Positions 14,253 to 21,262 of a stretch of DNA of 28,661 bases are shown here, piece by piece (the first letter of the stretch is position 1; every line of letters begins with the position of its first letter). The notes under the pieces are model-generated. The model had not been told where the DNA came from, made no database searches, and saw only the letters and a program-made list of their open reading frames with translations. A program made the position numbers and the translations under genes. The stretch comes from a virus, in the IMG/VR virus record IMGVR_UViG_3300010354_000445, positions 1-28,661 of that record; one strand, written 5' to 3'.

Positions 14253-14391
14253 AAGAAATTGAAGTGAGGCCGCCAACTCCCCAGGTACCTGGCAAGTCGG
14301 TTCGCTTACGGGCCGCCGGAAACGAGAAAAACGACAGCCACCTCACAGTACCACCGTTTCGCTCGTTCTTGCCCACGGTGACCTTAAAAGT
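14253..14391 (-). other. Leader within the minus-strand operon with palindrome and hairpin
   Basis: 139 bases without a convincing gene lie between a stop (14392) and the next ATG (14252). They contain a perfect 12-base palindrome, CCAGGTACCTGG, at 14281-14292, and an inverted repeat CACCGT/ACGGTG at 14352-14380 (17-base loop). The palindrome would suit a dimeric regulator and the hairpin could shape the leader RNA. No clear -10 box is seen. Confidence 0.4.
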
Positions 14392-14814
14392 CTAAGGTTC
14401 TCTTAGCCATTGTGTATCAGACAAATCTTTTACAGATGTTAATTTTTTGTTTAGCCCTACCCTTGTTTTTTTCGTTATAGATGGTGTTTCAAATCGAGAG
14501 ACGTGGTGACACGGGTTTACGCAACCTATGGTTCCACATATTCGTTTTAGAGTGTAATTTCCGATATCCGCTTTAAAAAAGCCATAATATACATTTTCTA
14601 TCTTCATTTTATTTCCGTTTACCCTCAAAGTTTTGTACCCAGATTTCCAGCATTTATGGAGATCTGTCTCTTGAACTGTTATTTGTGTGAGTAGGGCTCT
14701 TAGTTCAGGTTCTAGCTTATTTAAATCGGGAAAGAAAACAGGATCATCTATAGTTAATAGACAATCCTGACATACTGTTTGAGTTTTTTTGTGTGTTCTG
14801 TCGCGTAAACACAT
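14392..14814 (-). CDS. Cys/His protein resembling an HNH zinc-loop, without the nuclease HNH
   Basis: 140 residues; the start overlaps the previous stop (ATGA). An N-terminal CxxC (C15, C18) is followed at residues 55-104 by a pattern like the zinc-binding loop of HNH-type homing endonucleases: CWKSGY, then GYFF-like strands, then CGTIGCVNPCHH (C93, C98, N100, P101, H103/H104). The His that should precede the first Cys in active HNH enzymes is absent (RIC instead of HxC). So this is probably a DNA-binding or regulatory relative rather than a nuclease. A related C-x4-C-x-NP-x-H motif is in the first gene of the same operon. Confidence 0.5.
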   Translation of the reverse strand: MCLRDRTHKKTQTVCQDCLLTIDDPVFFPDLNKLEPELRALLTQITVQETDLHKCWKSGYKTLRVNGNKMKIENVYYGFFKADIGNYTLKRICGTIGCVNPCHHVSRFETPSITKKTRVGLNKKLTSVKDLSDTQWLREP

Positions 14815-15233
14815 CAGACAAGAGCTTCTAGCTGAGTAATAAAATCAGCCGGTTCTTCGATTAATAGATTAATTAAAGCATCCACTTTATGGGAAAGTTT
14901 GTCTTCACCTTCCTTTCGTTCATTTAAGAGCAGCCAGTAACTATACGCATTCAATAAATACATGTGTGTTTGTTTAGCTCGAAGAGCTTGCGTCCTCCAT
15001 TTCTCGTACTCGTGGCTTGACTGATGTCGACTACTACCCGTCTTTAATTCGAGTTCCCGAATTTCAATTTGAAGCTCAATATCTTTAATTGTGTACTCGA
15101 TAGACGATATTCGTGCCCTGCACTCGCTGATCGATGCAGGCTGCTGGTTATCGCTATAGATCCATACGGGAAGATTATCGATAATGTACTCTTTATCCCA
15201 AAGACAGGGCTTGGTTTCGGGAGTAAAAGTCAT
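14814..15233 (-). CDS. Coiled-coil protein of the minus-strand operon
   Basis: 139 residues, start and stop both in ATGA overlaps with its neighbours. The N-terminal 30 residues carry several aromatics (CLWDKEYIIDNLPVWIY). Residues 35-75 form a heptad-like charged helix (RISSIEYTIKDIELQIEI, RELELKTG), followed by a second helix rich in Tyr and Leu (KQTHMYLLNAYSYWLLLNE). It could be a dimeric partner of the winged-helix protein just upstream. No family is recognised. Confidence 0.5.
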   Translation of the reverse strand: MTFTPETKPCLWDKEYIIDNLPVWIYSDNQQPASISECRARISSIEYTIKDIELQIEIRELELKTGSSRHQSSHEYEKWRTQALRAKQTHMYLLNAYSYWLLLNERKEGEDKLSHKVDALINLLIEEPADFITQLEALV

Positions 15234-15562
15234 AAACTAAGGGTGTCTCTAATGAGTTTGTTAAAATTACCGTTAAGTACGTAAAGAGTGTGACTCTCAA
15301 AAGAGATCTTTTTAACTAGATCCATTTTTATGAGTTGTTTGAGAGCCCGGAGAAGGCTGTCTTTTGGTAAATACAGCTCACTCCGTATCTCCTTAGTCGA
15401 TAACGGCTGCCTGAAGGTTAGCAGCTGAACTAGATCTTCGTAAAGCCGGATTGCCGAAGCTCTTTTTTTATCAACTGAACCGTCCGTGCTGAGAACGATT
15501 TTCCGTATTTGATTTTGAGCAATCCCAAAATCGTCTGTGTGCTCGCGTTGTTGTTGCTCCAT
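15230..15562 (-). CDS. Winged-helix DNA-binding protein
   Basis: 110 residues. Residues 40-105 have a winged-helix layout of MarR/ArsR type: a first helix (LYEDLVQLLTFRQ), then LSTKEIRSELYLPKDSLLRAL with the recognition helix, then MDLVKKISFESHTLYVLNG as the wing. It is probably a transcriptional regulator. The first 44 residues overlap, in another frame, the last 44 codons of the preceding gene; there is no later ATG, GTG or TTG that keeps the domain intact. So the overlap seems real or the two are joined by a frameshift. Confidence 0.55.
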   Translation of the reverse strand: MEQQQREHTDDFGIAQNQIRKIVLSTDGSVDKKRASAIRLYEDLVQLLTFRQPLSTKEIRSELYLPKDSLLRALKQLIKMDLVKKISFESHTLYVLNGNFNKLIRDTLSL

Positions 15563-16104
15563 TGTTGGATGTCCAGTTTCATCTGTGGGCTCACCTTACG
15601 CGCTGGGCTTTTACCTAGCATCATATGGTAAGGATTTAAACAGAATTGATCGTCGCATGTAGAAAGCACATGATCGTCGGATTTTAACTTGACATTGAAG
15701 AAAACTTGATACACATAGCGTCTAGGACGCAGAAGCTGACCCTTCTCGGCGAACCGCTCAAGGGATTCAGGAAGATAAAGATGCTGAATCTTATTGATGG
15801 CCTTTCGGCGACGGCGGATCCACGCTTCGACCATTTGGGTACGGGAGCGAGCGGATCGCGACTCGTGGACACAAAGAGGGCAAGCGAGCAAGCCTTGAAC
15901 GGGCGACGCCTTCTCCAGGTCCTCAAGGGCTACTGGAATTGGCTCATGTCTTCCACAGGCGCAGTCGAGGACACCTCGCTGACCGAAGACCGCCAGTTCG
16001 AAGTTCCCCAGCTCTCGCCTGCCCTCAGGAGACCCCTCGGGAGGTTCGACGGTAGTGGGTTCAAGGATGCCTAGGTAAGCAGTAAGTAATAAGGATGTAC
16101 TCAT
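15430..16104 (-). CDS. Zinc-binding, HNH-loop-like protein, first gene of the minus-strand operon
   Basis: 224 residues from ATG 16104, chosen because an extended -10 lies at 16127-16135 and a longer version from 16161 would start upstream of it. Residues 48-78 hold CxC and CxxC pairs (DCACG, CPLC) that could bind zinc. A basic stretch follows (AWIRRRRKAINK), and residues 150-160 give CDDQFCLNPYH, the C-x4-C-x-NP-x-H loop of HNH-type homing endonucleases without the preceding His. The C-terminal 45 residues (QMKLDIQQW, STQTILGLL, SARTVQLIKKELR) look like the HTH tail found in such proteins. It is therefore probably a DNA-binding protein derived from a homing-endonuclease fold. Confidence 0.55.
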   Translation of the reverse strand: MSTSLLLTAYLGILEPTTVEPPEGSPEGRRELGNFELAVFGQRGVLDCACGRHEPIPVALEDLEKASPVQGLLACPLCVHESRSARSRTQMVEAWIRRRRKAINKIQHLYLPESLERFAEKGQLLRPRRYVYQVFFNVKLKSDDHVLSTCDDQFCLNPYHMMLGKSPARKVSPQMKLDIQQWSNNNASTQTILGLLKIKYGKSFSARTVQLIKKELRQSGFTKI

Positions 16105-16106
16105 AA

Positions 16107-16135
16107 ACCCGTTATCGGGTGTATCCAGTATAGCA
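16107..16135 (-). promoter_or_regulatory. Extended -10 promoter with inverted repeat for the minus-strand operon
   Basis: Read on the minus strand, TGCTATACT (16135-16127) matches an extended -10 element, with no good -35. A perfect inverted repeat ACCCG-4-CGGGT at 16107-16120 lies at the expected start of transcription and just before the ATG at 16104. This would suit a repressor site or a 5' RNA hairpin. Confidence 0.55.
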
Positions 16136-16161
16136 GAGCGTACACAGCGCACACAGTGCAT

Positions 16162-16502
16162 AGCTCGTCCGTCCGGACCCCTGAAAAGGGATTTTCTATT
16201 TAAGGAGAGTTGGCTTAACGGAAATTTCGCTAGGAGTCCGTGATTTTTAACTTTTTGAACTTAGGCGAATTTCTGGTTAGGCGTAATACTGTATAAATTT
16301 ATTTTAAAGTATATAACTAAGGAAACTCAGAACGAAATTCTCGTTAAGTTTGCGGCCCTGAGACCTGTTTAGTGAGTAGCAGCCGCCAGAGTAACGACGT
16401 GGAACCCGGTATCCACTAATAGATAGCACGACTAAGAGCCCTCTTGGCATTTCTTAAGCATTGCTGTTAGTATGACGGCATACAGTGTTTTAAGGATTCG
16501 GA
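16162..16502 (+). other. Non-coding region between divergent transcription units, hairpin-rich
   Basis: 341 bases with no convincing reading frame on either strand. TATAAATT at 16292-16299 is one base from the T4-type late promoter TATAAATA. Three short perfect inverted repeats follow in order: AACGA/TCGTT (16331-16345), GCGGC/GCCGC (16352-16386, a 25-base loop) and GTGGA/TCCAC (16399-16416). The stretch 16331-16416 could be a structured leader or a small RNA. No tRNA consensus box was found. Confidence 0.4.
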
Positions 16503-16658
16503 ATGTCCGCTGACACGGTTCGTACCTCAGAGGTTCTAGAAGCTGACTTTTGGGCTGAGTGCCGTAGGCGTTCTGTAGAGCTAAATATTCCTGCCTGGAA
16601 ACTTGCTGAGGAACTGTACCGGCACTTTGAGGTTGACTCTCGAACAAGTGACCGCTAG
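16503..16658 (+). CDS. Small helical protein, 51 residues
   Basis: ATG 16503 is preceded by AAGGA at about 16491-16495, and the frame ends at TAG 16656-16658. The product (MSADTVRTSEVLEADFWAE...) is a charged helical peptide with RRRSVELNIPAWKLAEELY, which looks like a short HTH or helix pair. It lies directly before an HTH regulator gene, after the non-coding region. I do not recognise the family. The ribosome site and coherent amphipathic composition are the reasons for calling it. Confidence 0.5.
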   Translation: MSADTVRTSEVLEADFWAECRRRSVELNIPAWKLAEELYRHFEVDSRTSDR

Positions 16659-16685
16659 GGTCGATTCGCTGCGTTCTTTCTGATT

Positions 16686-17030
16686 GTGCTGACGAAATCT
16701 CAGGTTGAGGAACGGATCTCCCGCTTTTCAGATATTTACGATATGTACTTGAGCGGGAGCACGTATTCCCAGATTGGTGCGAAATATAAAATCTCGAAAG
16801 AGCGCGTCCGTCAAATTCTCGTTAGTTACTGCACTGCGCAGCAGTACGCGAAGGTTCGGGAACGTATTGAACGTCGCTGTTTATCGACCTATTTGGGCAA
16901 GGAAATTATTGCTCAGTTAGAAGCAGGTCATTCGTGCAGCCAAGTCGCTAAAAATATGGGTTGCAGTTTGTCGCTAGTTAAACGAGTTTCTGCTAAGAAG
17001 AACAAAGAAAAGAATGATCAGTTAAACTGA
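16686..17030 (+). CDS. Sigma-70 region 4-like HTH regulator
   Basis: 114 residues, GTG start, no clear ribosome site. Residues 20-48 read YLSGSTYSQIGAKYKISKERVRQILV, very close to the sigma-70 region 4 helix-turn-helix (EIGxxxxVSRERVRQI). A second HTH-like unit follows at about 75-105 (IIAQLEAGHSCSQVAKNMGCSLSLVKRV), and the C-terminus is Lys-rich. There is no region 2, so it is not a complete sigma factor. It may be a transcription factor that touches the host or phage RNA polymerase or promoters, and its position before the fibre locus would suit control of late genes. That role is inferred. Confidence 0.6.
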   Translation: MLTKSQVEERISRFSDIYDMYLSGSTYSQIGAKYKISKERVRQILVSYCTAQQYAKVRERIERRCLSTYLGKEIIAQLEAGHSCSQVAKNMGCSLSLVKRVSAKKNKEKNDQLN

Positions 17031-17055
17031 CTATACGGAGGGGTTTACGTTTTAA

Positions 17056-18063
17056 ATGGCCGAACTAAACGTACCTCCCTGTCCTACACACGGTGCAATA
17101 CCTCGTGCCCTTCACTCCGAAAACTTCGAGGGTATCGTCACCGTCATTGAAGAAATTATCGCAACTGTAAGCGGCGTGGGAACTACAAGCTACTCTCGGT
17201 GCCCTTACGGTTATCCTTGGAATTTTGAAGGTGTTGTAAGGGCTCTAGAGGATTTAAATACGTCTATAAGCGGTATTCAAAGTGGGGGCGGCGGAGGAGG
17301 TTCTGCTAGCGGTATTGCTGCTGGTTCTGGTATTTATATTACTGAAAGCGGGACTTTCCAGGTCATCAATGCGACTATAAGTAGCGCGTCTGGTGTTACT
17401 TACACGGCTGGTTCCGGTTTATATCTTTCTGACGGGGGTACTCGGTTTAACGCGGATTACAGCGCAATTTTCCAGGATTCTGCTGGCTCTGGTTTATATC
17501 TTTCTGACGGCGGTATTCGTCTTAACGCTAATTACGACGCAATTTTCCAAGGTTCTGTTTCTGGGCACCTTATTCCTCAAGGTGCTGTATCTATTACCTA
17601 TAGCGGTAATACCGCTGTTATTAGTGGTACCGACACCCAAGGTGGAGGCGGTGGAGGTTCTGCTGTTGTTATTTCTGGCGAACCCGGAACCGGTTACAGC
17701 GCAGGTAGTCTCTGGTTCGACACAAACGAAGGTCGTCTCTTCGTTTATGCCTCCGGTAATGGTGTGTCCGACCCCGCGTGGTACCAGACAAATGCCGAAG
17801 CTATCGCAAGTAAAGGCGAAGCTCCTCCTTCAGGGACTGGACTTAATGCACCCCCGCGAGACGGAAGTATCTGGTTCAGCACTCTCCTCGGTTCGCTGTT
17901 TGTTTATGACGCGACCACTTCGGGTTGGTATGAGACCGGTCCATCCAGAAGTTTTGCTTATGGACCTAGTTCACCTGCACCTAGCGCACAGGGTGCTGGT
18001 TGGTACGATAGTGCTAATAATCATCTTCGTGTTTGGGATGGCAGTAACTGGATTCAGGTCTAA
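17056..18063 (+). CDS. Modular tail-fibre protein
   Basis: 335 residues; CGGAGGGG at about 17036-17043 is a ribosome site at the long end of the usual distance. The N-terminus has a duplicated NFEG unit (residues 23 and 56) with a helix after each (VTVIEEI, VRALEDL). Then come a poly-Gly hinge (about 76-82), two 25-residue GSGLYLSDGG repeats (from about 120), a second poly-Gly hinge (about 196-202), and three similar C-terminal units: LWFDTNEGRLFVY (about 219), IWFSTLLGSLFVY (about 272) and GWYDSANNHLRVW (about 315). The last unit type is shared with the fibre gene at 8585. Together these indicate a rod with flexible joints and small beta domains, typical of cyanophage fibres. Confidence 0.75.
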   Translation: MAELNVPPCPTHGAIPRALHSENFEGIVTVIEEIIATVSGVGTTSYSRCPYGYPWNFEGVVRALEDLNTSISGIQSGGGGGGSASGIAAGSGIYITESGTFQVINATISSASGVTYTAGSGLYLSDGGTRFNADYSAIFQDSAGSGLYLSDGGIRLNANYDAIFQGSVSGHLIPQGAVSITYSGNTAVISGTDTQGGGGGGSAVVISGEPGTGYSAGSLWFDTNEGRLFVYASGNGVSDPAWYQTNAEAIASKGEAPPSGTGLNAPPRDGSIWFSTLLGSLFVYDATTSGWYETGPSRSFAYGPSSPAPSAQGAGWYDSANNHLRVWDGSNWIQV

Positions 18064-18088
18064 GCTCTAGGCGCTGCTGCTTAGGCAC

Positions 18089-18214
18089 ATGGCCAAGCCC
18101 AAAACCACTCAACTAATCGAGCGTAAACCGAAAACCACTTCGATTGGACATAGCGTTCTTTCGCGACCCCGGCGACGCGGAAAAAAACGTTACCGTGGAC
18201 AGGGTAAAGGCTAA
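18089..18214 (+). CDS. Small Arg/Lys-rich conserved phage protein, 41 residues
   Basis: ATG 18089 to TAA 18212-18214, in the gap between two fibre genes. The product begins MAKPKTTQLIERKPKTTSIG and ends with a strongly basic tail finishing in YRGQGKG. Short basic proteins of this kind with a YRGQGK end occur in cyanophages, to my memory, but no role is assigned. The high charge suggests binding to nucleic acid or ribosome. The frame is short, so confidence rests on the composition and the recalled ending. Confidence 0.6.
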   Translation: MAKPKTTQLIERKPKTTSIGHSVLSRPRRRGKKRYRGQGKG

Positions 18215-18216
18215 AC

Positions 18217-18224
18217 TATAAATA
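18217..18224 (+). promoter_or_regulatory. TATAAATA, match to the T4-type late promoter
   Basis: An exact TATAAATA lies 15 bases before the ATG at 18239, in the short gap after the small basic gene. Exact copies elsewhere in the window fall within coding sequence (for example near 12760 and 13086), so chance cannot be excluded. Confidence 0.35.
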
Positions 18225-18238
18225 ACTAGTAGGTCGAG

Positions 18239-18718
18239 ATGGCGATTGCGAGTTTTAGAGCTGGTGAAGCCGTCTCGGCTGGTAACGCAATTTATGTAGG
18301 CTCGAACGGACTTATTTATAAAGCGTCCGCTTTTAATGCGACGCAGGCCAGCGTGGCTGGTGTCGCTATTGATAACGGTACTACCGGTGATCTGATTCGA
18401 GTCGATGTTGATGGGCTTTACACTGGTTTAAGTGGTTTGACCGCTGGTGAGTATCAGTATCTTTCCGTTACTACTTCTGGCGCTCTAGTTGACTATGCAA
18501 CTTGGTCTGCTGAATTAGCTACTGTTTCTACTGATGCTTATTTAACTAATGTAGGCCGTGCAACTAGCTCTACGCAACTAGCTGTTGAAATAGATCCACC
18601 AACTTTGGTCGCTAATCCGACATCAGTTCTTTTACTTGAGTCCAGCTCCGGTATAACAATCGATGCTATCCTGTTAGAGGATGGATCAGTTATTGATCTA
18701 GAAACCGCTTCTGTGTAA
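18239..18718 (+). CDS. Small fibre-associated protein with the shared beta-domain
   Basis: 159 residues. The N-terminal part (AGEAVSAGNAIYVGSNGLIYKA) and middle (LSGLTAGEYQYLSVTTSGALVDY) lead to VGRATSSTQLAVEIDPP. This is the same domain pattern as the gene at 21912 and the C-terminal modules of the three large fibres. It resembles small phage surface or decoration domains (DUF2190-like in style). After it a second beta tail follows (VLLLESSSGITIDAILLEDG). It stands alone, without stalk, so it may cap a fibre or decorate the virion. The next gene starts 5 bases after its stop. Confidence 0.6.
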   Translation: MAIASFRAGEAVSAGNAIYVGSNGLIYKASAFNATQASVAGVAIDNGTTGDLIRVDVDGLYTGLSGLTAGEYQYLSVTTSGALVDYATWSAELATVSTDAYLTNVGRATSSTQLAVEIDPPTLVANPTSVLLLESSSGITIDAILLEDGSVIDLETASV

Positions 18719-18723
18719 TCGCA

Positions 18724-19281
18724 ATGGCAAGTCAGAAGATTTCCCAACTGACAGCGATTACAACAGTCGCTAGTGGTGATTATTTTCCTATTGTACGCGC
18801 ATCAGGTGTAACTAACCAACGTGTCGAAGTTGGTGTATTGGATGAGCGTTATACTTTGGCGGCAAGCGGCGTAGCCGCTCAGAGCACGGCTAATACCGCA
18901 CTTGCTAGCGGTAATGCTGGTCTTTCAGCAGTCGGATCACGCTACGCCATTTCCGGTGGTCTTATTGATGGCCAGGTGCGTAGTGTAATTACTACACTCG
19001 GTCTAAACGGTAGCGGTATCCCTTGCACATCAGGTAACTACTTCACCGCGATTCTTAGTGGTAATTCCTCCGTTTATTTCACTGGAGTTCCTGCGGCTTC
19101 TTATAGCTTGGCTTACGAAGTTCGCCATGATACAGGAACTATAACTTGGCCTACATCTGTTACCTGGCCTAGCGCTACTGCACCGACGTTAACTACAGGG
19201 AAAACACATCTATTTATGTTCGTCACAGACGACAGCGGTACAACTTGGCGAGCTTCTTCTTTGATTAATTATACGACTTGA
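18724..19281 (+). CDS. Short tail-fibre protein
   Basis: 185 residues. It starts with a typical phage-fibre N-terminus (QKISQLTAITTVASGDYFPIV). A short stalk with one ASGNAGLS unit (about residues 61-68) follows. The C-terminal 85 residues form a beta-domain (NYFTAILSG, GTITWPTSVTWPSATAPTLT, HLFMFVTDDSGTTWRAS) seen at the ends of many phage fibres. It lies 5 bases after the stop of the previous gene, and the next start comes 5 bases after its stop, so it is part of the fibre operon. A receptor-binding or side-fibre role is likely. Confidence 0.7.
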   Translation: MASQKISQLTAITTVASGDYFPIVRASGVTNQRVEVGVLDERYTLAASGVAAQSTANTALASGNAGLSAVGSRYAISGGLIDGQVRSVITTLGLNGSGIPCTSGNYFTAILSGNSSVYFTGVPAASYSLAYEVRHDTGTITWPTSVTWPSATAPTLTTGKTHLFMFVTDDSGTTWRASSLINYTT

Positions 19282-19286
19282 TATAA

Positions 19287-21257
19287 ATGGATTCTACTAC
19301 TCTCAGGCTTATGCAGGGTGCCGCTGGTGCAGCAAGTGCTGGCACTTACGTCGAAGATGTCTTCAGCACCTGGCTCTATACCGGCAACGGCAGCACGCAG
19401 ACAATCACGAATGGGATTGATCTGGTCGGGAAGGGGGGATTGGTTTGGATTAAAAGCAGAAATATTGCTGGGTCTGCTCAGGTTAATTCGCAGATCCCGC
19501 AATACAATCATTTTCTTTTCGATACTTTAAGAACCAATCAAAACGCCTTAAACACAGCTTCTAATTTTGGCCAAGATTCTACCTGGGGCGCTCTGTACTT
19601 AAATTTTTTATCCACTGGTTTTAATGTCGGAAACGCATCAAACATTTATACCAATGAATCCGCTACTACATACGCCTCCTGGACTTTCCGCGAGGCGGAG
19701 AAGTTCTTTGATGTCTGCACGTGGACCGGTTCGGGCGCGAACCGCACCATCAGCCACAACCTAGGCAGCGTGCCCGGCTGCATCATTGTCAAGCGCACGG
19801 ATACCACTGGTGACTGGCAGGTTTACCACCGCAGCCTCGCCAACACCGAATACATGGTGCTGAACAGCACCGCTGCTAAAGCAACAGGCGCCACCCGCTG
19901 GAATAGCACCACACCGACCAGCACGGTCTTCAGTCTTGGCACTGATGCCACTGTGAACGCCTCCGGCGGCACCTACGTCGCCTACCTGTTCGCGCACGAC
20001 GCTGGCGGGTTTGGCGATAGCGGCAATGACAGTGTGGTGAGTTGCGGGACTTTTACGACAGACGGAAGTGGCACTGCCACAGTCACGCTGGGCTGGGAAC
20101 CGCAGTGGTTGCTAATAAAAAGTCCTAGTATCGCAGGGAATTGGTTATTAATAGATAACATGCGCGGATGGAGTGCCGGTAACGACGCATTTTCGTTTGC
20201 AAATACTTCCGGCGCTGAAGCAACAGGAAGCGATTTTGGTGAATGCAACTCTACGGGGTTTAGCATGAAAAGTATTGGGGCTAACCTCAGTGTGGTCTAC
20301 ATCGCCATCCGCCGTGGGCCGATGAAGACGCCCACCGATGCCACGAAGGTGTTTGGCTTAAACGCACGAACTGGAACAGGAGCAGACGCAACAGTTACTG
20401 GCGGTCAACTTGCGGATTCGGTACTAATTAAAAACCGTGGCGCAGCAGTGGGCGATTTATTTGCTGCAAGACTAACTGGCACGGGTTACCTAGAAACCTC
20501 ATCCACTGCGACAGAAGTGGCAGCTGGGACCACAATTTTGCAGGCTAATCCGTGGGATGTGATGGATGGCGTGAAAGTTGGAACAACGTCAACCATTACC
20601 AACGCCTCTGCCAATACGTTTATCAATTATTTGTTCCGCCGTGCTCCCGGCTTCCTCGATGTGGTCGCTTATACGGGGAACGGCATTTCTGGAAGTACTG
20701 TTACGCATAATTTAGGCGTCCCTCCTGGCTTTATTTTTGCAAAAGGCAGAGACGCAGGATTTAACTGGATTGTCTACAATGAAAGCCTAGGTGGGACGAC
20801 GGCTCTAAATCTCGATACCACTGATGCGGGTCTAGTAAGCAGTACATATTGGGGCAACACAAATCCCACATCCTCTGTTTTTACAGTTGGTACCCTTACA
20901 ACAAACAACTCGGGCTCAAAATACATCGCCTATCTCTTCGCCTCCTGTCCCGGCGTGAGCAAAGTCGGAAACTACATCGGCACTGGCACCACGCTTAACA
21001 TTAACTGCGGCTTCACAGCAGGCGCACGGTTCGTGTTGATTAAACGCACGGATTCCACAGGTGACTGGTACGTCTGGGACACCGCACGAGGCATTGTTAG
21101 CGGTAACGACCCCTATTTGCTACTCAACTCCAGCGCTGCCGAAGTCACCAATACCGACTACATCGACCCGCTGAGTTCTGGCTTCCAGATCAGCTCCACT
21201 GCCCCTGCCGCCATCAATGCAAACGGCGGGAGCTTCATTTATCTCGCTATTGCCTGA
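19287..21257 (+). CDS. Large fibre protein with six repeated DUF7483-like units
   Basis: 656 residues made almost entirely of repeats of about 100-110 residues. The units are marked by a hydrophobic strand with Ile/Val-Lys: LVWIKSRN (about 52), CIIVKRTDTTGDW (164), WLLIKSPSIAGNW (273), VLIKNRG (378), FIFAKGRDAGFNW (480) and FVLIKRTDSTGDW (581). Between these come Ser/Thr-rich strands and FAHDAGGF- or RRAPGF-like joints. I recall this pattern as DUF7483 of cyanophage tail fibres. The gene is a patchwork: GC-rich stretches (for example 19690-20100 and 20280-20340) alternate with AT-richer ones, suggesting recombination between sources. It probably contacts the host surface. A tail-assembly-chaperone-like gene follows 5 bases after. 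Confidence 0.75.
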   Translation: MDSTTLRLMQGAAGAASAGTYVEDVFSTWLYTGNGSTQTITNGIDLVGKGGLVWIKSRNIAGSAQVNSQIPQYNHFLFDTLRTNQNALNTASNFGQDSTWGALYLNFLSTGFNVGNASNIYTNESATTYASWTFREAEKFFDVCTWTGSGANRTISHNLGSVPGCIIVKRTDTTGDWQVYHRSLANTEYMVLNSTAAKATGATRWNSTTPTSTVFSLGTDATVNASGGTYVAYLFAHDAGGFGDSGNDSVVSCGTFTTDGSGTATVTLGWEPQWLLIKSPSIAGNWLLIDNMRGWSAGNDAFSFANTSGAEATGSDFGECNSTGFSMKSIGANLSVVYIAIRRGPMKTPTDATKVFGLNARTGTGADATVTGGQLADSVLIKNRGAAVGDLFAARLTGTGYLETSSTATEVAAGTTILQANPWDVMDGVKVGTTSTITNASANTFINYLFRRAPGFLDVVAYTGNGISGSTVTHNLGVPPGFIFAKGRDAGFNWIVYNESLGGTTALNLDTTDAGLVSSTYWGNTNPTSSVFTVGTLTTNNSGSKYIAYLFASCPGVSKVGNYIGTGTTLNINCGFTAGARFVLIKRTDSTGDWYVWDTARGIVSGNDPYLLLNSSAAEVTNTDYIDPLSSGFQISSTAPAAINANGGSFIYLAIA

Positions 21258-21262
21258 TCACC

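Noticed and set aside
14164-14376. 70-codon minus-strand frame across the operon gap
   Set aside because: Product has no pattern, GTG start without ribosome site, and it overlaps the better-supported HTH gene.
16240-16296. 18-codon frame with GTG behind TAGGAG in the non-coding region
   Set aside because: Too short and without conserved features; the ribosome-like site alone does not support a gene.
16162-16502. tRNA or CRISPR array in the non-coding region
   Set aside because: No T-loop consensus, no cloverleaf, and no regularly spaced repeats were found here or elsewhere in the window.
17393-18070. 225-codon frame overlapping the fibre gene at 17056 on the same strand
   Set aside because: The product is an implausible run of Leu and Val; the fibre frame has clear domain repeats and a ribosome site.
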